Of a stretch of DNA of 16,381 nt, positions 1-7,479 are shown one piece after another. Below the pieces are notes generated by a model. It saw only the letters and a program-made list of their open reading frames with translations, had not been told where the DNA came from and made no database searches. Location: positions 1 to 16,381 of the forward strand of contig JBHJOF010000335.1 of the NCBI GenBank assembly GCA_050330055.1. The letters run 5' to 3'. The first letter of the stretch is position 1; each line of letters begins with the position of its first letter. The position numbers and the translations under genes are program-made. The stretch is from JBHJOF01 sp050330055. GTDB lineage: Bacteria > Pseudomonadota > Alphaproteobacteria > Kiloniellales > JAKSDN01.

Positions 1-134
1 CTCTCCCCCGGTGGGGCGAGGGAAAGAGGCGCGCCGGCTCCTATTGCCCTCTCCCCCGAGAGGGAGAGGGCGGTTCGCCATGACTTGGGCGCCGTCAGGC
101 GCGCAAGTCATTCGGCGAACCGGGTGAGGGGGAG
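1..134. repeat. GC-rich interspersed repeat, copy 1 (partial at window edge)
   Basis: This stretch has alternating C-rich and G-rich blocks that can fold on themselves. One block (about 49-70) pairs CCCTCTCCC with GGGAGAGGG. The next (about 73-121) pairs GGTTCGCC and ATGACTTG with CAAGTCAT and GGCGAACC around a small GCGCC-GTCA-GGCGC hairpin. It ends with the word GGGTGAGGGGGA. The same words and block order recur at 1768-1913, so the two are copies of one repeat family. It ends 13 bases beyond the stop codon of the carboxypeptidase gene and could act as a transcript 3' structure. Interspersed repeats of this look are common in GC-rich proteobacterial genomes (recollection, not searched). Confidence 0.65.
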
Positions 135-147
135 TACGTTTAAGCGC

Positions 148-1689
148 TTACCCCAGATACCGCGCCCGCAAATGGTCCATGAAAACCTGCGGGTCGAGCG
201 GCTTGCCGGTGGCCTCGGTCAGCAGCGCGTCGGTGGTGAGGAAGGAGGCATGGGCGTGCACCTTCGCCTTCAGCCAGGCCATCAGCGGCTGGAAGTCGCC
301 GCGGCCGAGCGCCGCCGGGATCTCCGGCACCGCCGCCACCGCGGCGGCGAAGAGCTGCGCCGCGGCCATGGCCCCCAGCGTGTAGGTCGGGAAGTAGCCC
401 CAGGCGCCGTCGTACCAATGGATGTCCTGCAGGCAGCCGAGGCCGTCGTCGGGCGGCACCAGGCCGAGCAGCGCCCGCATGCCCTCGTTCCAGGCGCCGG
501 GCAGGTCGTCCGGCTGCACCTCGCCCTTGATCATCGCCTTCTCCAGGCGATAGCGCAGGATGACGTGCGCCGGATAGGTCACCTCGTCGGCGTCGACCCG
601 AATGAAGCCGGGCTCGACCCAGTTGTAGAGGCGGATCAGGTTGGCGGTCCCCCAAGCCGGGTCCCCTTTGTCCCCTGGGCCGTCGAAGGTCTCGCGCAGC
701 AGCGGCGCGGCGAAGGCGATGAAGTCGGCCGAGCGGCAGGCCTGCATCTCGACCAGCAAAGATTGGCTTTCATGCAGTGCCATGCCGCGCGCCGCGCCGA
801 CCGGCTGCAGGCGCCAGTCGGGCGGCAGGCCGCGCTCGTACATGGCGTGGCCGGTCTCGTGCAGCACGCCCATCAGCGCCTTCATGAAGTCGGCCTCGTC
901 GTAGCGCGTGGTGATGCGCACGTCGTCCGGCACGCCGCCGCAGAAGGGATGCAGCGAGACGTCGAGCCGGCCGTAGTCGAAATCGAAGCCGACCGTCTTC
1001 ATGAGGCGGCGGCCGAGCTTCTCCTGCTTGCGGCGCGGGAAGGGGCCCGGCGGGCGCAGCGGCCGGCCCTCGCGCGCCTGCTTGGCTAGCACCTGCTCGA
1101 GGAAGCCGGGCAGCGAGGATTCGAGCGGCGCGAAGACCGCGTCGATGCGGGCCGAGCGGCCGCCCGGCTCGTACTCGTCGAGCAGCGCGTCGTAGGACGA
1201 AAGGCCGAGGCGCTCGGCCTTGGCCGCCGCCGCCTGGCGCACCAGGGCGAGCAGCTCCTTGAGCGAGGGCAGCACGGCGGCGAAGTCGCTGGCCGGCCGC
1301 GCCGCGCGCCAGGCGAACTCGCAGCGCTTGCAGGCGCGCGACAGGGCCTCGACCAGCCCGGCCTCGAGCGCCGTGGCGTGCAGCCACTCGCGGCGCATCT
1401 CGCGCAGGTTGGCGGCGCGCCAGGGGTCGAGCGTGGCGGTCTCGACCTCGGCCTGGGCGAAGAGCTCGCCCATCGCCGCGTCGGTGATGAGCTCGTGGCA
1501 GGTCACGTCGAGCGCCGCGAGCTGCTCGGTGCGCGCCGCGGCACCGCCGGCCGGCATCATGGCCGACATGTCCCAGTGCAGCACCGCCGCCGCCTCGCGC
1601 AGGGCATAGAGGCGCCGGAAACGCCCCTCCAGCGCCCCATAGGCTGACGGCAGGGCAGGCTTGCTGGCCGGCTGCGGCGCGGCGGACAT
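148..1689 (-). CDS. M32 family metallocarboxypeptidase (carboxypeptidase Taq type)
   Basis: A cytoplasmic zinc carboxypeptidase of 513 residues, the usual length for peptidase family M32, that removes C-terminal residues from peptides. The family signatures are all present in order: HPF (247-249), DxRITTRY (256-263), the zinc motif HETGH (277-281, with H277 and H281 as ligands and E278 catalytic), HESQS (306-310, with E307 as third ligand), and a C-terminal LRYRLEKAMIKGE segment. The ATG at 1689 is preceded by GGGAG eight bases upstream. The gene lies downstream of the cytochrome oxidase operon on the same strand but is separated from SURF1 by a folded repeat, so it is probably transcribed independently. 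It has no signal peptide. The family assignment is firm; the physiological substrate is unknown. Confidence 0.95.
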   Translation of the reverse strand: MSAAPQPASKPALPSAYGALEGRFRRLYALREAAAVLHWDMSAMMPAGGAAARTEQLAALDVTCHELITDAAMGELFAQAEVETATLDPWRAANLREMRREWLHATALEAGLVEALSRACKRCEFAWRAARPASDFAAVLPSLKELLALVRQAAAAKAERLGLSSYDALLDEYEPGGRSARIDAVFAPLESSLPGFLEQVLAKQAREGRPLRPPGPFPRRKQEKLGRRLMKTVGFDFDYGRLDVSLHPFCGGVPDDVRITTRYDEADFMKALMGVLHETGHAMYERGLPPDWRLQPVGAARGMALHESQSLLVEMQACRSADFIAFAAPLLRETFDGPGDKGDPAWGTANLIRLYNWVEPGFIRVDADEVTYPAHVILRYRLEKAMIKGEVQPDDLPGAWNEGMRALLGLVPPDDGLGCLQDIHWYDGAWGYFPTYTLGAMAAAQLFAAAVAAVPEIPAALGRGDFQPLMAWLKAKVHAHASFLTTDALLTEATGKPLDPQVFMDHLRARYLG

Positions 1690-1767
1690 GGATCGGCTCC
1701 CGTGGCTTGGCTTGGGCGCGGCGGCGGGCGCTAGTGCGGTTTCAGGTTGGCTGTGGTCAGGGGGTTA

Positions 1768-1913
1768 CCCCTCACCCTCCCATCGCTGACGCGATGGGCC
1801 CCCTCCCTCTCCCCCAAGGGGCGAGGGAAGTGGGCCCGTCCGCTCAAATCCCCTCGCCCCTCCGGGGGAGAGGGAGGGGCCCAGGCGCCGAAAGGCGTCT
1901 GGGAGGGTGAGGG
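1768..1913. repeat. GC-rich inverted repeat, copy 2, folding into several stem-loops
   Basis: The outer arms CCCTCACCCTCCC (1768-1780) and GGGAGGGTGAGGG (1901-1913) are exact reverse complements. Inside lie further hairpins: CCCATCGC-TGAC-GCGATGGG (1779-1798), a CCCTC/GAGGG hairpin around 1803-1827, a CCCCTCGCCCC/GGGGGAGAGGG hairpin around 1850-1875, and a CCAGGCGCC/GGCGTCTGG hairpin (1881-1902, one mismatch). Block order and sequence match the copy at 1-134. It fills most of the gap between SURF1 and the carboxypeptidase gene and may end or stabilise the oxidase transcript, although no T-run follows on the minus strand. Confidence 0.75.
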
Positions 1914-1949
1914 GGACTTTGTACATTCCTGACATTTCCAGAAAATCCA

Positions 1950-2705
1950 CTAGGGCCACTCGCCGCGCCGGGTCGAGTAGACGAGATAGATTATCAGAAG
2001 CGCCAGGGCCAGGGCATACCAGGTCAGGGCGTATTGCAGGTGCTCGTTGCGCAGGTCGATGGCGCCGGCTACGGCGACCGGCAGGCCGCCGGGCGCGCCG
2101 TTCGGCAGGGCCTCGGCGTAGACGCTGGTAATCGGCCGCCCGAGCCCGGCCGCTTCGGCCCCAAGGGCCTCGAACATGGCCGGCAGGTCGAGCCAGAGCC
2201 AAAGGTTGCCGGCCGGGTCATTGGCCGGCCGGGTCAGGGTCCAGCCGCGCCAGCCGCCGGGGCGCAGCAGCGCCTCGATCTCGACTTCGCCCGCCACCTG
2301 ACCCTCGGCGCGGCTTGTCGGGTCAAGGCGCTCGGGCGGCACCCAGCCGCGATCGACCAGGATCGTCCGCCCGTCGTCCAGCAGGAGGGGCGTCACCACG
2401 TGATAACCGACGGCCCCCTTTAGGGTGCGCGAGCCCAGGTGGAGCTCCCTGTCGTGCAGGAAGCGGCCGGTGAGCGCGACGCGGACGTAGTCCAGCGCCT
2501 GCGGATCGCCCAGGCCGCCGGGCAGCGCCACGGCCTCCTCGGTGCTGCGTGCGTGGCGCTCGGCGATCTGCTCCTCTTTCCATTCCAGGCGCTGGAGCTG
2601 CCAGGTGCCGAGGCCGATCAGCGCGGCCAGGCCGACGATCGTGAAGGCCGTGGCCCAGGGCGTGGGACGGAAACGGAGCCGGCCTCGCTCAGGCATGGGG
2701 CTCAA
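1950..2705 (-). CDS. SURF1 family cytochrome oxidase assembly protein
   Basis: An inner-membrane assembly factor for aa3-type cytochrome c oxidase. SURF1 proteins bind heme a and help place it in subunit I. The 251-residue product has the family layout: an N-terminal membrane helix (about 18-35) followed by the WQLQRLEWK signature, a periplasmic domain containing GSRTLKGAVGYHVVTPL and ILVDRGWVP, and a second helix near the C-terminus (about 222-241). It is the last gene of the oxidase operon. The start used is a TTG at 2705 that overlaps the TGA of the DUF983 gene (TTGA) and has AGGA six bases upstream, which suggests translational coupling. An ATG three codons later at 2696 is the alternative. 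The family assignment is firm; the exact start is less so. Confidence 0.93.
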   Translation of the reverse strand: MSPMPERGRLRFRPTPWATAFTIVGLAALIGLGTWQLQRLEWKEEQIAERHARSTEEAVALPGGLGDPQALDYVRVALTGRFLHDRELHLGSRTLKGAVGYHVVTPLLLDDGRTILVDRGWVPPERLDPTSRAEGQVAGEVEIEALLRPGGWRGWTLTRPANDPAGNLWLWLDLPAMFEALGAEAAGLGRPITSVYAEALPNGAPGGLPVAVAGAIDLRNEHLQYALTWYALALALLIIYLVYSTRRGEWP

Positions 2706-3085
2706 TCATAGTCCTGGGTGCCGGAATCGCTGGCCCGATGGTGGAACTGCAGCGCGATCAGGAGGCCCTTCATCGGCCGTAGCAGGGCGAGTGCGCTGCC
2801 CAGGATGAGCGGCGGCCAGAGCACCACATGCAGCCAGTAGGGCGGCTCGAAGAGGCTCTCGACCAGGAGCGCGAGCGGCACCACCAGGGCGCCCAGGATG
2901 AAGATCATGAAGACCGCGGGGCCGTCGCCGCTGTCCGCTTTCTTCAGGTCGAGGCCGCATTCGCTGCAGCGCTCGGCGACGGTGAGAAAGCCGCTGTAAA
3001 GCCGGCCGCGGCCGCAGCGCGGGCAGTGGCTGCCGAGGCCGGCGGCGACAGGGGAGACTCGCGGATGGTAGGACTGCTTGGACAT
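2702..3085 (-). CDS. DUF983 family zinc-ribbon membrane protein
   Basis: A 127-residue protein with an N-terminal zinc-ribbon-like pair of CPRC (C21, C24) and CSEC (C40, C43), followed by two hydrophobic segments (about 57-80 and 83-110). This is the DUF983 arrangement, and such genes commonly sit between ctaE and SURF1 in alphaproteobacterial oxidase operons. Its biochemical role is not established. The context suggests a part in oxidase assembly or metal handling. Its stop overlaps the TTG start of SURF1. No good Shine-Dalgarno sequence precedes the ATG at 3085, and a near-perfect hairpin (3103-3132) lies just upstream, so its translation may be weak or controlled. Confidence 0.88.
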   Translation of the reverse strand: MSKQSYHPRVSPVAAGLGSHCPRCGRGRLYSGFLTVAERCSECGLDLKKADSGDGPAVFMIFILGALVVPLALLVESLFEPPYWLHVVLWPPLILGSALALLRPMKGLLIALQFHHRASDSGTQDYD

Positions 3086-3102
3086 GGCTCAAAGGATGAC
3101 GC

Positions 3103-3132
3103 GACCGGGGACTGCAGCCAAGTCCCCCGGTC
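3103..3132 (-). promoter_or_regulatory. Intra-operon hairpin between ctaE and the DUF983 gene
   Basis: GACCGGGGACT and AGTCCCCCGGTC pair over 11 base pairs with one extra C, around an eight-base loop (GCAGCCA region). It fills much of the 66-base gap after the ctaE stop codon. No T-run follows on the minus strand, so it is more likely an mRNA stability or processing element, or a weak attenuator, than a full terminator. Confidence 0.5.
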
Positions 3133-3151
3133 GACTTGCCAAGCGTCGTGG

Positions 3152-3973
3152 TTAGTTGCCGGCGACGCCGAAGCCCCACCAATAGACGCAGACGAAGAGG
3201 AACAGCCAGACGACGTCGACGAAGTGCCAGTACCAGGCAGCCGCCTCGAAGCCGAAATGATGGTCCGGCTTGAAATGACCCTTCATGGCGCGGAACAGGC
3301 AGACGATCAGGAAGCAGGTGCCGATGATGACGTGGAAGCCGTGGAAGCCGGTCGCCATGAAGAAGGTGGACGGATAGATGCCCTCGCGAAAACCGAAGGC
3401 GGCGTGGCTGTACTCGTAGGCTTGGACCGTGGTGAACAGGAGGCCGAGCAAAACAGTGACCACCAGGCCGCGCACCGTGTTGGTCTGATCGCCCTCCTGC
3501 AGGGCGTGGTGCGCCCAGGTCACGGTGCAGCCGGACAGCAGCAGGATCAGGGTGTTGAGGAACGGCAGATCGAAGGGATGGAAGGGCTCTATACCGACCG
3601 GCGGCCACTGGTAGCCAGTCGCCTCTTTGGGGAACAGCGAGGCGTCGAAGAAGGCCCAGAAGAAGGCGGCGAAGAACATCACCTCCGAGGCGATGAACAG
3701 CAGCATGCCGTAGCGCAGGCCAAGCTGGACCACCGGCGTGTGGTGGCCTTCGTGCACCGCCTCGCGAATCACGTCGCGCCACCAGAGGTACATGGTGAGC
3801 AGCACCAGGGCGCCACCTATGGGCATGAGCCAGACCGTCACGTCGTGCATGAAAAGCACCGTGCCGACCGCGAGTAAGCCGGCGGCGATCGCACCGATCA
3901 GCGGCCAGGGGCTCGGATCGACCAGGTGGTAGGGATGTTTCTGATGCTGTGCGTGAGCCTTGGCGTCGCTCAT
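3152..3973 (-). CDS. ctaE: Cytochrome c oxidase subunit III
   Basis: The third core subunit of the aa3-type oxidase, a seven-helix membrane protein that carries no redox metal but stabilises subunit I and proton uptake. The 273-residue product shows MYLWWRDVIREAVHEGHHT (61-79), the conserved glutamate of helix III in FIASEVMFFAAFFWAFF (E97), and the C-terminal AAAWYWHFVDVVWLFLFVCVYWWG segment, all typical of subunit III. The ATG at 3973 has GGGGAG five bases upstream. The gene lies 61 bases downstream of ctaG and is part of the same transcription unit. The symbol coxC is also used for this gene. Confidence 0.97.
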   Translation of the reverse strand: MSDAKAHAQHQKHPYHLVDPSPWPLIGAIAAGLLAVGTVLFMHDVTVWLMPIGGALVLLTMYLWWRDVIREAVHEGHHTPVVQLGLRYGMLLFIASEVMFFAAFFWAFFDASLFPKEATGYQWPPVGIEPFHPFDLPFLNTLILLLSGCTVTWAHHALQEGDQTNTVRGLVVTVLLGLLFTTVQAYEYSHAAFGFREGIYPSTFFMATGFHGFHVIIGTCFLIVCLFRAMKGHFKPDHHFGFEAAAWYWHFVDVVWLFLFVCVYWWGFGVAGN

Positions 3974-4034
3974 TGAGCTCCCCTCTGACAGTCGGCGCGG
4001 GCCATGGCGGCCGCAATCGGTTGCGCAAGTCGTC

Positions 4035-4682
4035 TCATGACCCAGCGGCCTCCCGCCGGGCGCTGTCCGTTTCGCTCGCCGCGCTCGAGTCCCGATCGTT
4101 CGACGGGTCCAGTTCGTCGAGGCTGCGGAAGAAGGTGTAGGACAGGGTGATGGTGGTGACGTCGTCGAGACCCGGGTTGTCGACGATCGCCGGATCGACG
4201 AAGAAGGAGACGCCCATCTCGACCTCCTGGCCGGGAGCGAGACGCTGCTCGTTGAAGCAGAAGCACTGCACCTTGCTGAAGTACTGGCCGGTCTTGAGCG
4301 GCGTCACGTTGAAGGTGGCGGTGCCGCTGGTCTCTCTGGCGGAGAGATTGCGGGCGCGGAAGAAGATCAGCTTCTGCTCGCCGACCTTGACTTCCATCTC
4401 GCGCACCTCGGGCTGGAAGGCCCAGGGCAGCGCCGGACTGACGTCGGCATTGAAGCGCACCTTCATCACGCGCTCGCTGATCTCTTCGGGCGCGCTGCTC
4501 GCCACTTGGGGCGTGCCGCCGAAGCCGGTCACCTGGCAGAACAGCCGATAGAGCGGCACCGAGGCGAAGGCGAGACCGACCATGCCCACAGCCACGCCGG
4601 CCAGCAGCAGGGCGACCGGTGCGTTGCGCCCGCGACGCTGCGCGCCGCCTCGCTGACTCAGGTCCTGCGCGTCTCCGGCCAT
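4035..4682 (-). CDS. ctaG: Cytochrome c oxidase copper chaperone CtaG/Cox11
   Basis: A membrane-anchored periplasmic copper chaperone that delivers copper to the CuB site of subunit I. The 215-residue protein has one N-terminal helix (about 22-43) followed by RLFCQVTGFGGT, the hallmark start of the soluble domain. The copper-binding CFCF (C140, C142) lies within the signature KVQCFCFNEQRLAPGQEV, followed by MGVSFFVDP. C49 is the third cysteine usually conserved in Cox11. Placement between ctaB and ctaE is standard for alphaproteobacteria. The ATG at 4682 lies three bases beyond the stop of the small membrane protein gene, so the two are probably coupled. Confidence 0.97.
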   Translation of the reverse strand: MAGDAQDLSQRGGAQRRGRNAPVALLLAGVAVGMVGLAFASVPLYRLFCQVTGFGGTPQVASSAPEEISERVMKVRFNADVSPALPWAFQPEVREMEVKVGEQKLIFFRARNLSARETSGTATFNVTPLKTGQYFSKVQCFCFNEQRLAPGQEVEMGVSFFVDPAIVDNPGLDDVTTITLSYTFFRSLDELDPSNDRDSSAASETDSARREAAGS

Positions 4683-4685
4683 GGC

Positions 4686-4817
4686 TCAGCCTCCACTCAT
4701 GCGGACGATGGCGACGAAGTAGATCACCACCACGAAAGCCACCAGCGCCGCGAACAGCACCCAGTTCTTGACCCGCCGGCGCCGGCGAAACTCCTCGGCG
4801 GTCTGCGGCTCGTTCAT
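4686..4817 (-). CDS. Small single-helix membrane protein of the oxidase operon (CoxF-like)
   Basis: A 43-residue reading frame fits exactly between ctaB and ctaG. It starts with ATG at 4817, has GGTGAG about five bases upstream, and lies five bases after the ctaB stop. The product begins MNEPQTAEEFRRRRRVKNW, with five arginines in a row that should stay in the cytoplasm, followed by a hydrophobic helix (about 20-38) and a short SGG tail. Short proteins of this shape are found at this position in many alphaproteobacterial oxidase operons and are sometimes called CoxF. Their role is unclear; assembly with CtaG is plausible. Position, start signal and topology make it a real gene despite its size. 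Confidence 0.85.
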   Translation of the reverse strand: MNEPQTAEEFRRRRRVKNWVLFAALVAFVVVIYFVAIVRMSGG

Positions 4818-4822
4818 CGCGC

Positions 4823-5776
4823 TCACCAGGTTACAACCGTTATGAGGCCGGGCGCCCGGTCGATGATCAGCAGGGCGAACAGCACGAAGAGATAGAGGAT
4901 CGAGAAGCCGAACATCTGCTTGGCGGCCCGTTCACCCCCCTGCCCACTGGAATCGGCCAGCACCCTGAGGCTGAGCGCTACGAAGAGGCTGCTCATGACC
5001 AGCGCGGTCAGGCCGTAGACCAGGCCGGCGGTGCCGAGTAGGCAGGGCAGCAGGGCGAGCGGCAGCAGGATCAGGCTGTAGACCACGATCTGCCGCCTGG
5101 TTGCGGCCTTTCCGGCCACCACCGGCAGCATGGGCACGCCGGCCTTGGCGTAGTCGCCCTCGCGGTAGAGCGCCAGCGCCCAGAAATGCGGCGGCGTCCA
5201 CATTAAGATGAGCAGGAACAGCGCGACCGGCGCCAGGGTGAAGTCGCCGGTGACGGCGGCCCAGCCGATCATCGGGGGGAAGGCGCCGGCGGCGCCGCCG
5301 ATCACGATGTTCTGCGGCGTGCGCCGCTTCAGCCAGACGGTATAGACGAAGACGTAAAAGGCGATCGCGAGCGCCAGCAGCGCCGCCGCTACCCAGTTGA
5401 CCGCCAGCCCCATCAGCATGACCGAGAAGAGGCAGAGCACGGTGGCGAAGGCGATCGCCTCTTCCGGCGCCACCAGCCCGGCCGGGATCGGCCGCCGCCG
5501 GGTGCGCTCCATGACGGCGTCGATGTCGCGGTCGTACCACATGTTGACCGCGCCGGCGGCGCCGGCACCGATCGCGATGCAGGCAACGGCGACCGCGGCC
5601 AGCAGCGGATGAAGGCTGCCCGGTGCCACCAGCAGGCCGGCGAAGCCGGTGAAGACCACCAGCGACATGACCCGCGGCTTGAGCAGCACCAGATAGTCGA
5701 CGACGCGCGCCGCGTCGGTGGCGCCGATCATGGCGCCGCCCGGCTTTGCCGTGCTCTCCAGCGTGCTGTCGCTCAC
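4823..5776 (-). CDS. ctaB: Protoheme IX farnesyltransferase (heme O synthase)
   Basis: An integral membrane prenyltransferase of the UbiA family that attaches a farnesyl group to heme b to give heme O, the precursor of the heme a used by the aa3 oxidase. The 317-residue protein carries the first aspartate motif NMWYDRDID (N78, D82, D86), followed by ERTRRRPIP. The second is YREGDYAKAGVPMLPVV (D208). It has about nine hydrophobic helices. The start is GTG at 5776, with AGGAG six bases upstream; an internal ATG at residue 16 is less likely. The heme A synthase that completes the pathway (ctaA) is not in the window. The gene follows ctaD after 67 bases that include the hairpin at the ctaD stop. 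Confidence 0.96.
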   Translation of the reverse strand: MSDSTLESTAKPGGAMIGATDAARVVDYLVLLKPRVMSLVVFTGFAGLLVAPGSLHPLLAAVAVACIAIGAGAAGAVNMWYDRDIDAVMERTRRRPIPAGLVAPEEAIAFATVLCLFSVMLMGLAVNWVAAALLALAIAFYVFVYTVWLKRRTPQNIVIGGAAGAFPPMIGWAAVTGDFTLAPVALFLLILMWTPPHFWALALYREGDYAKAGVPMLPVVAGKAATRRQIVVYSLILLPLALLPCLLGTAGLVYGLTALVMSSLFVALSLRVLADSSGQGGERAAKQMFGFSILYLFVLFALLIIDRAPGLITVVTW

Positions 5777-5831
5777 CCCTTACTCCTGTTGCTGGCGGCT
5801 GGCCGTTCCGGCGCGCCCCAGCCGCGGGCGG

Positions 5832-5857
5832 CGCGCGTCCGCGTCAGCGGACGCGCG
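5832..5857 (-). promoter_or_regulatory. Perfect 11-bp hairpin with the ctaD stop codon in its loop
   Basis: On the minus strand the arms CGCGCGTCCGC and GCGGACGCGCG are exact complements around the four-base loop TGAC, whose TGA is the ctaD stop. The 5' arm encodes the last residues of CtaD (part of the P codon, then R-V-R). No T-run follows, so it is not a classical terminator. It probably protects or separates the ctaC-ctaD message from the assembly-factor genes, giving higher expression of subunits I and II. Confidence 0.7.
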
Positions 5858-7457
5858 GCAGCTCCTCGAAGGTGTGGAAGGGCGGCGGCGAGGAGACGCT
5901 CCATTCCAGTGTCGTGGCGCCCTCGCCCCAGTAGTTTTCGCCCACCCGCCGGCCGGCCGCCAGGGTGTAGACCAGGACGACCAGGAAGAAGACGGTCGAT
6001 GCGATCGAGATGTAGGCGCCGATCGACGACACGTAGTTCCAGCCGGCATAGGCGTCGGGATAGTCGATGTAGCGCCGCGGCATGCCCTGGGCGCCCAGGA
6101 AGTGCTGCGGGAAGAAGATCAGATTGACGCCGATGAAGGTGGTCCAGAAGTGCAGCTTGCCGGCCCACTCGGGGTACTGGCGGCCGCACATCTTGCCGAT
6201 CCAGTAGTACATGCCGGCCATGATGCCGAAGACTGCGCCCAGGCTCAGTACGTAGTGGAAGTGCGCCACAACGTAGTAGGTGTCGTGGAATTGCTGGTCC
6301 ATGCCGGCGTTGGCCAGCACGACGCCGGTCACGCCACCGATCGTGAACAGGAAGATGAAGCCGATCGCCCACAGCATCGGCGTGTCGAAGCGGATAGAGC
6401 CGCCCCACATGGTCGCGATCCAGCTGAAGATCTTCACGCCGGTCGGCACCGCGATCACCATGGTGGCCGCCGTAAAGTAGGCCCGGGTGTCGACGTCGAG
6501 GCCGACCGTGTACATGTGATGCGCCCAGACGATGAAGCCGACAAAGCCGATCGCCACCATCGCGTAGGCCATGCCGAGATAGCCGAACACCGGCTTGCGG
6601 CTGAAGGTGGAGATGACGTGGCTGACGATCCCGAAGGCCGGCAGGATCATGATGTAGACCTCGGGGTGGCCGAAGAACCAGAAGAGGTGCTGAAACAGAA
6701 TCGGATCGCCGCCGCCGGCTGCCTCGAAGAAGGCGGTGCCGAAGTTGCGGTCGGTCAGCAGCATGGTGATGGCGCCGCCGAGCACCGGCAGCGCCAGCAG
6801 CAGCAGGAAGGCGGTCACCAGCACCGACCAGACGAACAGCGGCATCTTGTGCAGGGTCATGCCCGGCGCGCGCATGTTGAAGATCGTGGTGATGAAGTTG
6901 ATGGCGCCCAGGATCGAGGAGGCGCCGGCCAGGTGCAGGGCGAAGATCGCCATGTCGACCGAGGCCCCGGGATGGCCGATCGCCGACGACAAAGGCGGAT
7001 AGATCGTCCAGCCGGTGCCGGCGCCCATGCCGACAAAAGCCGAGCCGAGCAGCAGCAGGAAGGCGGGCACCAGGAGCCAGAACGAGATGTTGTTCATGCG
7101 CGGAAAGGCCATGTCCGGCGAGCCGATCATCAGCGGCACCATCCAGTTGCCGAAGCCGCCGATCAGCGCCGGCATGACCACGAAGAACACCATGATCAGG
7201 CCGTGTGCCGTGATGATCACGTTCCACAGATGGCCGTCGGCGACGCCGTCGGTCAGGAAGTACTGCACGCCGGGCTCCTGCAGCTCCATGCGCATGATCA
7301 GCGAGAAGAAGCCGCCGATGATGCCGGCGATCACGGCAAAGCCAAGGTAGAGCGTCCCGATGTCCTTGTGGTTGGTCGAGCAGAACCAGCGGACGAAGAA
7401 GCCGGGCTTGTGATCGTGGTGCTCGTGCCCGTGGCTGTGCGAGTTGGCATAGGCCAT
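5844..7457 (-). CDS. ctaD: Cytochrome c oxidase subunit I (aa3, type A1)
   Basis: The catalytic subunit of the terminal oxidase, 537 residues with twelve expected membrane helices. It reduces oxygen to water at the heme a3-CuB centre and pumps protons. Metal ligands are visible: H85 (WNVIITAHG, heme a), H264 in GHPEVY with Y268 as the cross-linked tyrosine, H313 and H314 (WAHHMYT, CuB), H399 (heme a3) and H401 (heme a) in AHFHYVLS. E266 in GHPEVY, D115 in GSPDMAFPRMNN and K342 in GVKIFSW mark the D and K proton channels, which makes this an A1-type oxidase. The N-terminus (residues 7-16) is unusually histidine rich. The ATG at 7457 has a GAGG-type ribosome site about 11 bases upstream. It follows ctaC by 22 bases. 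The symbol coxA is also used. Confidence 0.99.
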   Translation of the reverse strand: MAYANSHSHGHEHHDHKPGFFVRWFCSTNHKDIGTLYLGFAVIAGIIGGFFSLIMRMELQEPGVQYFLTDGVADGHLWNVIITAHGLIMVFFVVMPALIGGFGNWMVPLMIGSPDMAFPRMNNISFWLLVPAFLLLLGSAFVGMGAGTGWTIYPPLSSAIGHPGASVDMAIFALHLAGASSILGAINFITTIFNMRAPGMTLHKMPLFVWSVLVTAFLLLLALPVLGGAITMLLTDRNFGTAFFEAAGGGDPILFQHLFWFFGHPEVYIMILPAFGIVSHVISTFSRKPVFGYLGMAYAMVAIGFVGFIVWAHHMYTVGLDVDTRAYFTAATMVIAVPTGVKIFSWIATMWGGSIRFDTPMLWAIGFIFLFTIGGVTGVVLANAGMDQQFHDTYYVVAHFHYVLSLGAVFGIMAGMYYWIGKMCGRQYPEWAGKLHFWTTFIGVNLIFFPQHFLGAQGMPRRYIDYPDAYAGWNYVSSIGAYISIASTVFFLVVLVYTLAAGRRVGENYWGEGATTLEWSVSSPPPFHTFEELPRVR

Positions 7458-7479
7458 AGTGATCTATTCCTCTGACTGA

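Noticed and set aside
2706..4028. A 440-codon minus-strand frame across ctaE and the DUF983 gene
   Set aside because: Arginine- and proline-rich shadow of well-identified genes.
5718..7475. A 585-codon open frame on the plus strand, antisense to ctaD
   Set aside because: It mirrors the GC-rich codon pattern of ctaD, is rich in D, H, A, E and Q as such shadows are, and has no recognisable domain.
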